A stretch of DNA of 64,000 bases from Klebsiella sp. BIGb0138 (GTDB lineage: Bacteria; Pseudomonadota; Gammaproteobacteria; Enterobacterales; Enterobacteriaceae), in the NCBI RefSeq assembly GCF_004342285.1, contig NZ_SMCV01000006.1:186001-250000 (forward strand), read 5' to 3'. Of this stretch, positions 11,890 through 21,833 are shown piece by piece. Each line of letters starts with the position of its first letter. The first letter of the stretch is position 1. The position numbers and the translations under genes are program-made. The notes under the pieces are model-generated. The model was not told where the DNA came from, searched no databases, and saw only the letters and a list, made by a program, of their open reading frames with translations.

Positions 11890-12789
11890 TTACGATACGG
11901 GCGAGGTAAAGAGCGCTGAATAGTCGCGATTGCAGATACGCTGCACCGCCGGATGCTGAATCATCCTTTCAGCAAAGATGGCGTGGTACTCCTCCATCAC
12001 ATTATCCATCCGCCCAATCTCAATAATTGACTCATCATGATAGAAATCATGGGCGTAAAGCGTTGGGGCGACAAAAATCGCATTGTGCGCCGCGCCGAAT
12101 GCCTTCATCAGAGCCGCATCGTCAAACTCACCGAGAATTTCGACCTTCAGTCCCTGCGAATTGAACCAGTTGAGTAACTTGCGCCCCAGCATCGAACGGC
12201 GCCCGGGGATCAGTAAACGGCGCTCCTCCAGACAAGCGGGAAACGGTTTTTCCGGCGGCGGATTCATACACCAGAAACTCACGCTGCACTCCCCGATACG
12301 CACCGAAAACAGCCCTTCCTGCTGCGTGGAGTCAATCGGGCAGTCAGAGATAATCATATCCAGCTTGTGCTGGCTGAGCTGCTCCAGCAGCATTTCGTGG
12401 GTCGACTCAAAACAGCGCAGGTGAATCTGTTCATTATCGACCACCGCCGCATCCAGCACCCCGCTCACCAGCCGTTTCGACAGCGCATCGGCGACGCCAA
12501 CGTCAAACAGCAGGTTGGACTCTTTGCGGTAGTTCACAATATCGAGCATCTCCTGGCTCAGCGTGAACATACGGTCAGCGTAGCGAAATACCAGCTCCCC
12601 CAGCTCGCTCGGCTCCAGCCCCCTGCCCTTACGCTTAAACAGCTTCCCCTGCAGGCGCTCTTCAAGCGCTTTGATTTGCCCGGTGATGGTCTGCGGGGTC
12701 AGGAACAATGCCTCCGCAGCGCCAACAACGGAGCCTTCCTTATAAACGTGCCAGAAGTAGTACAAATGGTTGTAATTAATATGCGACAT
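11890..12789 (-). CDS. nhaR: transcriptional activator NhaR (LysR family)
   Basis: LysR-type regulator that activates nhaA in response to sodium; in E. coli it also activates osmC and pgaABCD. The 299 residues have an N-terminal winged helix-turn-helix (~6-63, with [20 protein letters not shown]) and a C-terminal effector domain. The start at 12789 gives [14 protein letters not shown]. coli NhaR is annotated two residues longer. It follows nhaA on the same strand after a 53-bp gap that carries a strong hairpin, so nhaR is probably co-transcribed with its target. Confidence 0.95.
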   Translation of the reverse strand: MSHINYNHLYYFWHVYKEGSVVGAAEALFLTPQTITGQIKALEERLQGKLFKRKGRGLEPSELGELVFRYADRMFTLSQEMLDIVNYRKESNLLFDVGVADALSKRLVSGVLDAAVVDNEQIHLRCFESTHEMLLEQLSQHKLDMIISDCPIDSTQQEGLFSVRIGECSVSFWCMNPPPEKPFPACLEERRLLIPGRRSMLGRKLLNWFNSQGLKVEILGEFDDAALMKAFGAAHNAIFVAPTLYAHDFYHDESIIEIGRMDNVMEEYHAIFAERMIQHPAVQRICNRDYSALFTSPVS

Positions 12790-12811
12790 ATTTCTCTCCC
12801 TGATAATGCCA

Positions 12812-12835
12812 GGGAGAGCCTCTGTAGGCTCTCCC
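12812..12835 (-). repeat. hairpin between nhaA and nhaR
   Basis: A perfect 9-bp stem (GGGAGAGCC 12812-12820, GGCTCTCCC 12827-12835) with a 6-base loop sits 7 bp past the nhaA stop and about 20 bp before the nhaR start. There is no T-run, so it may set the nhaA:nhaR mRNA ratio (processing or partial termination) and not fully terminate transcription. Confidence 0.55.
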
Positions 12836-12842
12836 GTGAAGG

Positions 12843-14015
12843 TTAAACGGCGGCGGGACCTGCTATCCGCCTACGAAGAATCATATAACCGGTAACCGCC
12901 GACAGGACAGAACCTATCAGGATCCCCAGCTTCGCCCAGTTGATTAATCCGGGGTCCACGCTACCGAAGGCCAGACTGGCGATAAAAATCGACATGGTGA
13001 AGCCAATTCCGCACAGAATGCCGACGGCCATAATCTGCTGGCAGGTAGTGCCCTCCGGCAGTGAAGCCCACCTGAGCTTCAGCGCCAGCCAGCAGAACAG
13101 ACTGATACCTAGCGGCTTACCAATAAACAGCCCGGCAATGATGCCCAGCGGTAGCAGCGACGTCAGCCCTTCAAGCGTCACGCCTTGCAGCGACACGCCG
13201 GCGTTGGCGAAGGCGAAAAGCGGTAAAATCAGATAAGCCACCCACGGATGCAGGACATGCTCAAGCTGCCTGGCCGGAGATTTACCGGCGCGTTCCTTCA
13301 GCGGGATCATGAAGCCAACGATGACCCCGGCTAAAGTCGCGTGAACGCCGGATTTCAACACCGCGGTCCACAGCACGGCCCCCACCAGGAGGTAAATACC
13401 GCTCCGCCGGACGCCGCACAGATTCAGCGCCGCCAGCACGACGATCGCCCCTGCCGCAACGGCCAGCGACAGCATCGACAGATCGTGGGTATAGAACAGG
13501 GCAATAATGACGATCGCCCCCAGGTCATCAATAATGGCCAACGCCATCAGGAAAATTTTCAGCGCGGTGGGCACGCGGCTCCCCAACAGGGCCAGAACGC
13601 CCAGTGCAAAGGCGATATCGGTCGCCGCCGGAATCGCCCACCCTTCCCGGGTAATCGGATCCTGAGCGTTAAACGCCAGGTAAATCAACGCCGGAACCAC
13701 CATCCCGCCGAAGGCGGCGACCACCGGGAAAACCGCCTGACGACGGCTGGCTAGCGCGCCCTGAATCATCTCACGCTTCACCTCCAGACCAATCAACAGA
13801 AAGAAGACCGCCATCAGCGCATCGTTAATCCACAGCAGCATGTTCTTATTGATTTCCAACGCGCCCACACGCAGCTGAACGGGCGTTTGCAGAAAAGAGT
13901 GGTACAGAGCGCTGGTCGCGCCGGTATTAGCCAATAGCATCGCCAGCGCAGCCGCGCAAATAAGGATAATCCCTCCTGAAGCATCGCTACTAAAAAAACG
14001 CTGCAGATGTTTCAC
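12843..14015 (-). CDS. nhaA: Na+/H+ antiporter NhaA
   Basis: Inner-membrane antiporter exchanging two external protons for one sodium or lithium, active at alkaline pH. The 390 residues are close to E. coli NhaA (388), with about 12 hydrophobic segments. Key motifs are [13 protein letters not shown] (Asp133 region) and the transport aspartate pair in [18 protein letters not shown] (Asp163/164 region). The start at 14015 gives [15 protein letters not shown], as in the family. It forms the nhaAR operon with its activator downstream. Confidence 0.97.
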   Translation of the reverse strand: MKHLQRFFSSDASGGIILICAAALAMLLANTGATSALYHSFLQTPVQLRVGALEINKNMLLWINDALMAVFFLLIGLEVKREMIQGALASRRQAVFPVVAAFGGMVVPALIYLAFNAQDPITREGWAIPAATDIAFALGVLALLGSRVPTALKIFLMALAIIDDLGAIVIIALFYTHDLSMLSLAVAAGAIVVLAALNLCGVRRSGIYLLVGAVLWTAVLKSGVHATLAGVIVGFMIPLKERAGKSPARQLEHVLHPWVAYLILPLFAFANAGVSLQGVTLEGLTSLLPLGIIAGLFIGKPLGISLFCWLALKLRWASLPEGTTCQQIMAVGILCGIGFTMSIFIASLAFGSVDPGLINWAKLGILIGSVLSAVTGYMILRRRIAGPAAV

Positions 14016-14192
14016 GTTTACTCTCTCTATAAGGCTAATTCATCGATGAAACTATTTTAGTCGCCATAACACTTCGAAAAAATAAGTTTATTATTGCGTT
14101 ATAGATCGGCTTTTACGATATGAAACCAGACTTAGCAACAAGCACCCCGGCGGGGAGATACAGAGATCATTAACAGATAGTGGGCTATAAAC

Positions 14193-14225
14193 AAAAAAGC
14201 CACTTTAACAATAAAGTGGCTTTTT
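14193..14225 (-). terminator. dnaKJ terminator (symmetrical)
   Basis: A 14-bp perfect stem (AAAAAGCCACTTTA 14194-14207 with its complement 14212-14225, 4-base loop) has T-runs on either strand. It lies 15 bp past the dnaJ stop and separates dnaJ from the nhaA promoter region (14016-14192). Confidence 0.93.
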
Positions 14226-14239
14226 AAACTCGCTGTGGA

Positions 14240-15373
14240 TTAGCGGGTCAAATCGTCGAAGAACTTCTTCACGCCGTCAAAGAAACTTTTGGAGCGCGGG
14301 CTGTTTTTCTCCCCCGTCGGGCCGCCAAAACTTTCCTGCAGATCCTTGAGCAGCTGTTTCTGTTTGTCATTCAGCCCGACCGGCGTTTCAACCACCACGC
14401 GACACAGCAGATCGCCCTGCGCACCGCCGCGCACCGACTTCACGCCTTTACCACGCATGCGGAACAGCTTGCCGGTCTGCGTTTCGCCTGGTACTTTCAG
14501 GTTCACGCGGCCATCCAGCGTCGGAACTTCAATCTCACCGCCGAGTGCGGCCATGGTGAAGTTAATCGGCACTTCGCAGTACAGGTTATTGCCCTCACGC
14601 TCAAAAATGGCGTGCTGCTTAACCTGGACCTGAACGTACAGGTCGCCCGCCGGAGCGCCGTGCTCACCCGCTTCACCTTCGCCTGAGAGACGAATACGAT
14701 CGCCGGTATCGACGCCCGCCGGGATTTTAACCGACAGGGTTTTGGTTTTCTCAACCCGACCGTGGCCGTGGCATTTGTTGCACGGATCTTTAATCAGCGT
14801 CCCGCGTCCCTGGCAATGAGGACAGGTTTGCTGAACGGCAAAGAAGCCCTGGCGCATCTGTACCTGACCGGCGCCGTGACAGGTTGGACAGGTTTGCGGC
14901 TTGCTGCCGGCTTTCGCGCCGCTGCCGTGACAGACATCACACTCTTCCAGCGTCGGAATACGAATCTCTTTCGTCACGCCGCGAACGGCTTCTTCCAGCG
15001 TCAGTTCCATGTTGTAACGCAGGTCAGCGCCACGCGCTGCGCGTTGACGGCCGCGACCGCCGCCGAAGATATCGCCGAAAACATCGCCAAAGATATCGCT
15101 GAAATCTGCGCCGCCGCCAAAACCGCCGCCGCCGCCCATGCCGCCTTGTTCAAAGGCCGCATGGCCGTACTGATCGTAGGCCGCACGCTTCTGGTCATCA
15201 GTCAGGACTTCATACGCTTCTTTAATTTCTTTAAATCTGGCTTCGGCTTCTTTATCGCCCTGGTTACGGTCCGGGTGATATTTCATGGCCAGGCGCTTGT
15301 AGGCCTTTTTGATTTCACGCTCATCCGCTGTTTTGGAAACGCCCAAAATCTCGTAATAATCTTGCTTTGCCAT
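14240..15373 (-). CDS. dnaJ: co-chaperone DnaJ (Hsp40)
   Basis: Stimulates the ATPase of DnaK and delivers unfolded clients. Domains in order: J domain (1-70) with the HPD triad in KYHPDRNQG, a Gly/Phe-rich linker (~75-105, [12 protein letters not shown]), the zinc region with four CxxCxGxG units ([32 protein letters not shown], ~132-205), then the client-binding C-terminal domains. At 377 residues it is one longer than E. coli. It lies 87 bp after dnaK and is co-transcribed from the heat-shock promoter. Confidence 0.98.
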   Translation of the reverse strand: MAKQDYYEILGVSKTADEREIKKAYKRLAMKYHPDRNQGDKEAEARFKEIKEAYEVLTDDQKRAAYDQYGHAAFEQGGMGGGGGFGGGADFSDIFGDVFGDIFGGGRGRQRAARGADLRYNMELTLEEAVRGVTKEIRIPTLEECDVCHGSGAKAGSKPQTCPTCHGAGQVQMRQGFFAVQQTCPHCQGRGTLIKDPCNKCHGHGRVEKTKTLSVKIPAGVDTGDRIRLSGEGEAGEHGAPAGDLYVQVQVKQHAIFEREGNNLYCEVPINFTMAALGGEIEVPTLDGRVNLKVPGETQTGKLFRMRGKGVKSVRGGAQGDLLCRVVVETPVGLNDKQKQLLKDLQESFGGPTGEKNSPRSKSFFDGVKKFFDDLTR

Positions 15374-15401
15374 TGGTGTTTTTCAGCCCCTTAACATGCG
15401 T

Positions 15402-15434
15402 GCACGGGCGGAGAGGAAACCTCTTCGCCCGTGC
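15402..15434 (-). repeat. hairpin in the dnaK-dnaJ intergenic region
   Basis: GCACGGGCG (15402-15410) pairs with CGCCCGTGC (15426-15434), and an inner AGAGG/CCTCT stem extends it. It sits between the dnaK stop and the dnaJ start with no T-run, so partial termination or mRNA processing that gives more DnaK than DnaJ is plausible. The role is inferred from position only. Confidence 0.5.
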
Positions 15435-15460
15435 CAGTGTTTTACCCGTTCAAAGGGCGA

Positions 15461-17377
15461 TTATTTTTTGTCTTTCACTTCTTCGAACTCTGCGTCAACG
15501 ACATCGTCGTCCTTCGCATTGCCTTCGGAAGCTTCAGCGCCGCCAGCCTGCTGCTGAGCGTGCTGCTGCTGAGCAATTTCCATCAGCTTCTGCGAAGCCT
15601 GCGCCAGCGCCTGCATTTTCGCTTCAATATCGGCTTTATCTTCACCTTTCAGCGAGGTTTCCAGCGCGGTCAGCGCAGACTCGATCGCCGTTTTGTCGTC
15701 AGCCGGCAGTTTGTCGCCTGCTTCTTCAACCTGCTTACGGGTGCTGTGCAGCAGATGGTCACCCTGGTTGCGGGTCTGAACCAGCTCTTCGAACTTACGG
15801 TCAGATTCAGCATTCGCTTCCGCATCGCGAACCATTTTGGCAATCTCTTCTTCGTTCAGGCCAGAAGACGCTTTAATGGTAATTTTCTGCTCTTTACCGC
15901 TGTTTTTGTCCTTCGCCGACACGTGCAGGATCCCATCAGCATCGATGTCGAAGGTGACTTCGATCTGCGGCATGCCGCGCGGTGCCGGGTTAATCCCATC
16001 CAGGTTGAACTGACCCAGTGATTTGTTATCGGAGGCGCGTTTACGCTCACCCTGAATCACATGGATGGTTACCGCAGACTGGTTGTCTTCTGCAGTAGAG
16101 AACACCTGGCTGTGCTTGGTCGGGATGGTGGTATTTTTGTTGATCAGCGCAGTCATGACGCCGCCCATGGTTTCGATACCCAGCGACAGCGGGGTAACGT
16201 CCAGCAGCAGAACGTCTTTCACTTCACCGGTCAGTACGCCGCCCTGAACCGCAGCGCCGATAGCGACCGCTTCATCCGGGTTAACGTCTTTACGCGGCTC
16301 TTTACCGAAGAACTCAGCCACTTTCTTCTGCACCATCGGCATACGAGTCTGACCACCGACCAGGATAACGTCCTGGATATCGGACACGGACAGGCCAGCA
16401 TCCTGCAGAGCAACTTTCAGCGGCTCGATGGAGCGGTTAACCAGATCTTCAACCAGGCTCTCCAGTTTCGCACGCGTCACTTTGATGTTCATGTGTTTCG
16501 GACCGGTGGCGTCTGCAGTGATGTACGGCAGGTTCACGTCGGTCTGCTGAGCGGAAGAAAGCTCAATTTTCGCTTTTTCAGCCGCTTCTTTCAGACGCTG
16601 CATGGCCAGCGGATCGTTACGCAGGTCAATGCCCTGATCTTTCTTAAACTCGTCAACGAGGTAGTTGATCATGCGGCTATCGAAGTCTTCACCACCCAGG
16701 TGGGTATCACCGTTGGTTGCCAGAACTTCGAAGGTTTTTTCGCCGTCAACTTCGTCGATTTCGATAATAGAGATATCGAAGGTACCACCACCAAGGTCGT
16801 AAACCGCGATAGTACGGTTGCCGACTTCTTTATCCAGACCGTAAGCCAGCGCAGCGGCGGTCGGTTCGTTGATGATACGTTTGACTTCCAGACCTGCGAT
16901 ACGGCCGGCGTCTTTAGTTGCCTGACGCTGAGCATCGTTAAAGTAGGCCGGTACGGTGATAACCGCTTCAGTTACCGGTTCACCCAGGTAATCTTCTGCC
17001 GTTTTCTTCATTTTCTTCAGCACTTCGGCAGAGATCTGCGGCGGTGCCATTTTCTGACCTTTCACATCAAGCCATGCGTCGCCGTTGTCGGCGCCGATGA
17101 TTTTGTACGGCATGATGGATACGTCACGCTGAACTTCTTCGTCCTGGAAGCGGCGACCAATCAGGCGTTTAATCGCAAACAGAGTATTTTGCGGGTTTGT
17201 CACTGCCTGACGTTTAGCCGGCTGACCAACCAGAGTTTCACCATCCTGGGTATAAGCAATGATAGAAGGCGTGGTGCGATCGCCTTCGGCGTTCTCCAGC
17301 ACACGTGCAGTAGTGCCATCCATAATCGCTACACAAGAGTTGGTAGTACCCAGGTCGATACCAATAATTTTACCCAT
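15461..17377 (-). CDS. dnaK: molecular chaperone DnaK (Hsp70)
   Basis: ATP-driven chaperone that folds new proteins, rescues aggregates with ClpB and controls sigma-32 stability. The 638 residues match E. coli DnaK: nucleotide-binding domain (1-~383) with [12 protein letters not shown] and [14 protein letters not shown], the hydrophobic linker [10 protein letters not shown], substrate-binding beta domain and helical lid, a Gln/Ala-rich segment ([13 protein letters not shown]), and the conserved C-terminal EEVKDKK tail. The start at 17377 is preceded by GGAGAC. The gene is read from a sigma-32 promoter about 115 bp upstream. Confidence 0.99.
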   Translation of the reverse strand: MGKIIGIDLGTTNSCVAIMDGTTARVLENAEGDRTTPSIIAYTQDGETLVGQPAKRQAVTNPQNTLFAIKRLIGRRFQDEEVQRDVSIMPYKIIGADNGDAWLDVKGQKMAPPQISAEVLKKMKKTAEDYLGEPVTEAVITVPAYFNDAQRQATKDAGRIAGLEVKRIINEPTAAALAYGLDKEVGNRTIAVYDLGGGTFDISIIEIDEVDGEKTFEVLATNGDTHLGGEDFDSRMINYLVDEFKKDQGIDLRNDPLAMQRLKEAAEKAKIELSSAQQTDVNLPYITADATGPKHMNIKVTRAKLESLVEDLVNRSIEPLKVALQDAGLSVSDIQDVILVGGQTRMPMVQKKVAEFFGKEPRKDVNPDEAVAIGAAVQGGVLTGEVKDVLLLDVTPLSLGIETMGGVMTALINKNTTIPTKHSQVFSTAEDNQSAVTIHVIQGERKRASDNKSLGQFNLDGINPAPRGMPQIEVTFDIDADGILHVSAKDKNSGKEQKITIKASSGLNEEEIAKMVRDAEANAESDRKFEELVQTRNQGDHLLHSTRKQVEEAGDKLPADDKTAIESALTALETSLKGEDKADIEAKMQALAQASQKLMEIAQQQHAQQQAGGAEASEGNAKDDDVVDAEFEEVKDKK

Positions 17378-17499
17378 CTAAACGTCTCCACTAAAAATTC
17401 GATCAACATGTGGTTGTAAACCTGTAATAAGGGCGAAACCTTTGGTTTCAACTGCCCCGACATCATTTTTTTCAGGTTCATTCACTGCGGTTGACTACA

Positions 17500-17531
17500 A
17501 GATGGGGTCGCCCACCGCTTCATCAAGGGGG
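17500..17531 (-). promoter_or_regulatory. sigma-32 heat-shock promoter of dnaKJ
   Basis: On the minus strand, CCCCCTTGA (17531-17523) and CCCCATCT (17507-17500) are 15 bp apart, matching the sigma-32 consensus (CCCTTGAA / CCCCATnT) and the known E. coli dnaK P1. The predicted leader is about 115 nt, as in E. coli. Confidence 0.85.
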
Positions 17532-17820
17532 GAGGCAAAAAAATTTTTATCTTTATATTGCCGCCGACGGGACGGGGGCGGGAATATCCACGCCAGGAGC
17601 GGGCAGGAAAGCGGCGTTCATTGTTCAGCATCATGCCACCCGACGCCCCGCTCCTCTGCCCGTCGATCAACCATGAGCGGCATTACGCGTTCGCTGCGTA
17701 AATTGGCGAAAAATACCCCGCCAGATCATAGACAGTTATCCGGGGCCTCATTATTATGCCGCGCCCCGCCACCGTATGGCGGGGTAATGCTTCCCTTTCT
17801 AATCATTATTCTGAGGAATT
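17532..17820. other. dnaK-satP intergenic region
   Basis: Divergent spacer; together with the dnaK leader the gene-free interval is 17378-17820. In E. coli the corresponding interval carries yaaI/yaaW; no trace of those was recognised. It contains an A/T run (17539-17560), GC-rich text, and a 7-bp hairpin CCCCGCC/GGCGGGG (17764-17770 with 17778-17784) just before the satP ribosome site, which could be a leader structure of satP. No supported gene. Confidence 0.5.
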
Positions 17821-18387
17821 ATGGGCAACACTAAGTTGGCTAATCCGGCACCGCTGGGCCTTATGGGCTTCGGCATGACCACTGTTCTGCTTAACCTGGC
17901 GAATAGCGGCCTGTTCGCGTTTGATGTAGCTATCCTGGCGATGGGCATTTTTTACGGCGGCATTGCGCAGATTTTCGCCGGCCTGCTGGAATTTAAAAAA
18001 GGCAACACCTTTGGTTTAACCGCTTTTACCTCCTACGGCGCCTTCTGGCTGACGTTGGTCGCGATTCTTCTGATGCCGAAAATGGGCCTGGCAGAAGCGC
18101 CAAATGCGCACTTCCTGGGCATGTATCTCGGACTATGGGGAGTCTTCACGCTGTTTATGTTCTTCGGCACCCTGAAAGCCGCACGGGTGCTGCAATTCGT
18201 CTTCCTGAGCCTGACCGTCCTGTTTGCGCTGCTGGCAATCGGTCATCTGGCGGATAACGAAGGTATCGTCAAAATTGCGGGCTACCTTGGCCTGGTGTGC
18301 GGCGGTAGCGCCATTTACCTGGCGATGGCTGAAGTCCTGAACGAGCAGTTTGGCCGTACGGTGCTGCCAATCGGCGCGCCACTGTGA
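17821..18387 (+). CDS. satP: succinate-acetate/proton symporter
   Basis: Inner-membrane acetate and succinate uptake channel of the GPR1/FUN34/YaaH family. The 188 residues have six predicted membrane helices and the family N-terminal motif [14 protein letters not shown]. The ATG at 17821 follows AGGAA. It is a single gene, convergent with the MFS transporter, and ends in a strong hairpin. Confidence 0.96.
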   Translation: MGNTKLANPAPLGLMGFGMTTVLLNLANSGLFAFDVAILAMGIFYGGIAQIFAGLLEFKKGNTFGLTAFTSYGAFWLTLVAILLMPKMGLAEAPNAHFLGMYLGLWGVFTLFMFFGTLKAARVLQFVFLSLTVLFALLAIGHLADNEGIVKIAGYLGLVCGGSAIYLAMAEVLNEQFGRTVLPIGAPL

Positions 18388-18393
18388 TAAACA

Positions 18394-18422
18394 CCCCCTC
18401 GCCCCGACGGAGCGAGGGGGTT
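18394..18422. terminator. hairpin between convergent satP and MFS gene
   Basis: A perfect 9-bp GC-rich stem (CCCCCTCGC 18394-18402, GCGAGGGGG 18412-18420) lies 6 bp after the satP stop and 14 bp before the end of the opposing gene. Only two T residues follow on the plus strand, so it may serve both genes inefficiently. Confidence 0.6.
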
Positions 18423-18434
18423 GCCCGCGGAACG

Positions 18435-19745
18435 TTACGGCAGGCGCTGTAACTCCCCCGTCTCAGCGGTAGCTTCGCGATGCATTCCCTGGCGCAGCCA
18501 AATTCCCAATCCTAATCCCATCAGCGAAAGCGCCAGTACATACCAGGCGGGAGCCATTGGCGAAACGCCCATTAACATCGTGACGGCAATCGGCGTCAGG
18601 CCGCCAAAGATGGCGTAAGAGACGTTATAGGAGAACGAAATTCCGGTAAAGCGCACCGCCGCCGGGAAGGCGCGCACCATCACATAAGGCACCGCTCCCA
18701 CCACACCGACGCATAATCCCACCGTGCCATACAGCAAGAACAGCTGCTGCGGACTGCTGCCCGCAAGGTGATAAAACGCCCAGCTGGAGAGCGCCAGCAA
18801 CAGGCTCCCGACGATAAAAGTCCGGCTGGCGCCAAACCGATCCGCCGCCAGCCCCGCCAGCAAACAGCCGATGCACAGCATTATTGTGGCAATGCTGTTG
18901 GCCTGCAGGGTGACTGCCGGAGCAAAACCGTAGTGCTTTTGTAGCCAGACCGGCGACATCAGAATCACCACCACGATGCCGGCGGACAGGAGCCAGGTCA
19001 GCAGCATAGAGACCACCACCGCTTTCTGATGCTTCAGCACCACGGATTTAACCGGCAGCTCCTGCGCCAGGGCTTTACGCCGCTGCATCTCGAGGAATAT
19101 CGGCGTTTCCTGCAGCCAACGACGCAAATACATGGCGACCAGGCCAAACACGCCGCCTAACAGGAAGGGAATGCGCCAGCCGCCGTCATGGATCCCCTGC
19201 GGCGTCAGGCTGGTATTAATCAGCGTCGCGACCACCGAACCGAGCAGTATACCGACCGTCAGGCCGGCAGTGAGGGTGCCGCAGGCAATACCGATGCGCT
19301 TTTCCGGTACGTGCTCGGCCACAAACACCCACGCGCCGGGTACTTCACCGCCGATAGCCGCACCCTGCAGAATGCGCATCAGCAGCAGCAGCAGCGGCGC
19401 CACGATCCCCATCGACTCATAGGTCGGCAGCAGACCCATCGCCAGCGTCGGCAGCGCCATCAGCAAAATGCTCAGGGTAAACATTTTCTTGCGCCCGACC
19501 AGATCGCCGAAGTGGGCCATGATAATGCCGCCAAGAGGACGCGCCAGGTAGCCAGCGGCAAAGATGCCGAAGGTCTGCACCTGACGCAGCCATTCCGGGA
19601 TATCCGTCGGAAAGAACAGCTCCCCGACAACGGCGGCAAAGAAAACGAAGATAATGAAATCATAAAACTCCAGCGCCCCGCCAAGGGCAGCCAGCGTCAG
19701 AGTTTTATAGTCTTGTCGATTCAGAGGTCGGGTATCTTGTGACAT
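18435..19745 (-). CDS. MFS transporter, metabolite:H+ symporter type
   Basis: Predicted inner-membrane symporter with 12 membrane helices. The loop motif between helices 2 and 3 is GDLVGRKKMF, and GAAIGGEVPGAWVFVAEH plus the overall layout fit the metabolite:H+ symporter family (relatives of ProP, ShiA, YhjE). The substrate cannot be read from the sequence. I choose the ATG at 19745 (MSQDTRPLNRQDYK, 436 residues) because the 28-residue upstream extension is hydrophobic and aromatic and lies in AT-rich leader DNA; the ribosome site is weak for either start. It is placed between mog and satP, where E. coli has no such gene, so it is a lineage-specific insertion. It lies 123 bp downstream of mog on the same strand. 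Confidence 0.85.
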   Translation of the reverse strand: MSQDTRPLNRQDYKTLTLAALGGALEFYDFIIFVFFAAVVGELFFPTDIPEWLRQVQTFGIFAAGYLARPLGGIIMAHFGDLVGRKKMFTLSILLMALPTLAMGLLPTYESMGIVAPLLLLLMRILQGAAIGGEVPGAWVFVAEHVPEKRIGIACGTLTAGLTVGILLGSVVATLINTSLTPQGIHDGGWRIPFLLGGVFGLVAMYLRRWLQETPIFLEMQRRKALAQELPVKSVVLKHQKAVVVSMLLTWLLSAGIVVVILMSPVWLQKHYGFAPAVTLQANSIATIMLCIGCLLAGLAADRFGASRTFIVGSLLLALSSWAFYHLAGSSPQQLFLLYGTVGLCVGVVGAVPYVMVRAFPAAVRFTGISFSYNVSYAIFGGLTPIAVTMLMGVSPMAPAWYVLALSLMGLGLGIWLRQGMHREATAETGELQRLP

Positions 19746-19868
19746 AACAAAGCGCTTTATCCAGAGGTGTATAGGGTGTTTTACCGACGGTGTAAAATAA
19801 AAAACACTATATCGTAAATAAAACGGCACACCACCAGCGATGCAGGTTATGTCAGGAATGGATCAAAT

Positions 19869-20456
19869 TCAGGATAAAGTTTCACGCCTTGCGCTTTTTG
19901 GGCGAAAAGCTGCTACGACATCCGCTGCGGTCTCGACATAGGGGCCCTCAAGCAACTGTATACAATAGGGTACACTGGCAAAAACCCCCTGCACCAGTAC
20001 CTGACCCTCAGCGTCTTTCACCCCCTCAAGGGTTTCCTGAATCGCTTTCGGTTGACCCGGCAAATTCAAAATCAGCGCCTGTTTGCGGATCACGCCAACC
20101 TGACGAGAAAGGATAGCCGTCGGGACGAAGTGTAGGCTAACCTGGCGCATTTGCTCACCGAAGCCCGGCATCATGCGATCGGCGACGGCCAGCGTCGCAT
20201 CGGGCGTGACGTCACGCCGCGCGGGGCCGGTACCGCCGGTGGTTAACACCAGATGGCAGCCCATCTCGTCAACCAGCTCACACAGCGTTTGCTCGATAAT
20301 CACCTGTTCGTCAGGGATTAAGCGGGTCTGGAGCTCGAAAGGCGTGGTCAGCGCACGCGCCAGCCACTCTTCGAGCGCCGGGATGCCTTTATCCTGATAG
20401 ACGCCGCTGGAGGCGCGATCGGAAATGGAAACTAAGCCGATTCGTAAGGTATTCAT
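19869..20456 (-). CDS. mog: molybdopterin adenylyltransferase
   Basis: Adenylates molybdopterin to MPT-AMP, the intermediate for MoeA-dependent molybdenum insertion. It has the MoCF/MogA fold with TTGGTGPARRDVTPDAT (substrate loop) and PGFGEQMRQ. The start at 20456 (MNTLRIGLVSISDRASSG) gives 195 residues, as in E. coli; the ATG five codons upstream (20471) is not needed. It lies 220 bp after talB on the same strand. Confidence 0.95.
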   Translation of the reverse strand: MNTLRIGLVSISDRASSGVYQDKGIPALEEWLARALTTPFELQTRLIPDEQVIIEQTLCELVDEMGCHLVLTTGGTGPARRDVTPDATLAVADRMMPGFGEQMRQVSLHFVPTAILSRQVGVIRKQALILNLPGQPKAIQETLEGVKDAEGQVLVQGVFASVPYCIQLLEGPYVETAADVVAAFRPKSARRETLS

Positions 20457-20644
20457 CGTTATTCCGTTCAAACAGTGTCATGGGACGTTATGAGCTTTAA
20501 GGTGCAAAAAGGCAGCGAACCCAGGGCCAGCTAGCATTGATCATGCAATCACCGGGCGAGTGGGCAAAGCCAACGCATCAGCAACCTGAAAGACGACGAG
20601 TATAAACAGAATGATACACTGAGGGGAGCGTGACAGACAGTTTA

Positions 20645-20670
20645 ATGTGGCCGACGAACGTCGGCCACAT
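20645..20670 (-). terminator. hairpin after talB
   Basis: A perfect 11-bp stem (ATGTGGCCGAC 20645-20655, GTCGGCCACAT 20660-20670) with a GAAC loop starts 7 bp after the talB stop. The T-run is poor, so it is a likely but not ideal terminator or a 3'-end stabiliser. Confidence 0.65.
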
Positions 20671-20676
20671 GGGGGA

Positions 20677-21630
20677 TTACAGCAGATCGCCGATCATTTT
20701 TTCCAGTTTTTCCTGGTCGATCGCAAACTTACGGATACCTTCCGCCAGTTTGTCTACCGCCATCGGATCCTGGTTGTGCTGCCACAGGAACTGGGATTCG
20801 GTGATACGTTCCGGGCGCGCTTTCACTTCGCCGCTGAACGCCAGTTTACGCTCGATAGCGCCTTCGCTTTCTGCCAGCTCTTTCAGCAGAGCCGGGGCGA
20901 TGGTCAGACGGTCACAGCCGGCCAGTTCGAGGATTTCGCCGACGTTACGGAAGCTCGCGCCCATGACGACAGTTTCGTAACCGTGCTGCTTGTAGTACTC
21001 ATAGATTTCACTCACCGAAACCACGCCCGGATCTTCAGCCGGCGCGTACTCTTTCTTGTCGGTGTTCGCTTTGTACCAGTCGAGGATACGGCCAACGAAC
21101 GGCGAGATCAGGAATACGCCCGCTTCCGCACAAGCGCGAGCCTGAGCGAAGGAGAACAGCAGAGTCAGGTTACAGTTGATGCCTTCTTTTTCCAGCTGCT
21201 CGGCGGCGCAAATGCCCTGCCAGGTAGAAGCCAGTTTAATCAGAATGCGATCGTTACCGATGCCGGCCTCGTTGTACAGCTTGATGATGCGTTTCGCTTT
21301 AGCGATGGAAGCCTGAGTGTCATAGGAGAGACGCGCATCAACTTCGGTTGAAATACGGCCTGGAATCAGCTTGAGGATTTCGAGACCAATGTTCACCGCC
21401 AGTTTATCGGAAGCATCGATAATCTGCTGCGCGCGATCGCTGCTCTGGCCGCGGGCCCACACAACAGCGTCATCAATCAGCTTACGGTACTCAGGAATCT
21501 GAGCCGCGCCAAGAATCAAAGAAGGGTTCGTCGTGGCATCCTGAGGCTGATACAGCTTCATTGCCGCAATATCTCCGGTATCAGCTACGACAGTGGTGTA
21601 CTGACGCAGAGAAGTCAATTTATCCGTCAT
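20677..21630 (-). CDS. talB: transaldolase B
   Basis: Pentose-phosphate enzyme transferring dihydroxyacetone units between sedoheptulose-7-P and glyceraldehyde-3-P. The 317 residues match E. coli TalB; the Schiff-base lysine is Lys132 in [10 protein letters not shown] and Asp17 is in VADTGD. It is divergent from yaaJ across 203 bp and ends in a hairpin. Confidence 0.98.
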   Translation of the reverse strand: MTDKLTSLRQYTTVVADTGDIAAMKLYQPQDATTNPSLILGAAQIPEYRKLIDDAVVWARGQSSDRAQQIIDASDKLAVNIGLEILKLIPGRISTEVDARLSYDTQASIAKAKRIIKLYNEAGIGNDRILIKLASTWQGICAAEQLEKEGINCNLTLLFSFAQARACAEAGVFLISPFVGRILDWYKANTDKKEYAPAEDPGVVSVSEIYEYYKQHGYETVVMGASFRNVGEILELAGCDRLTIAPALLKELAESEGAIERKLAFSGEVKARPERITESQFLWQHNQDPMAVDKLAEGIRKFAIDQEKLEKMIGDLL

Positions 21631-21833
21631 GATAGTGTTTCTCTTAAACAGCAGTTAAGGGGATGTAACCGGTCTGCCAAGATGATAACACGCTGCATCT
21701 TCAGCGCAACTGCGGACCATGCAAGAGCGCAGAGTGTGATAAACTGGATGAATTAATTCTCTGAATGTTAAGGGATTGTCACTGAATTGGTAACGCTTAC
21801 AGTAGCGTACCGGCATGGACAAGAGGATGTTTA

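Noticed and set aside
16061-17419. 452-codon open frame antisense to dnaK
   Set aside because: A well-known artefact of dnaK codon bias; overlaps the heat-shock gene entirely.
17442-17834. 130-codon plus-strand frame between dnaK and satP
   Set aside because: Overlaps the dnaK heat-shock promoter and the satP start; no family resemblance or ribosome site.
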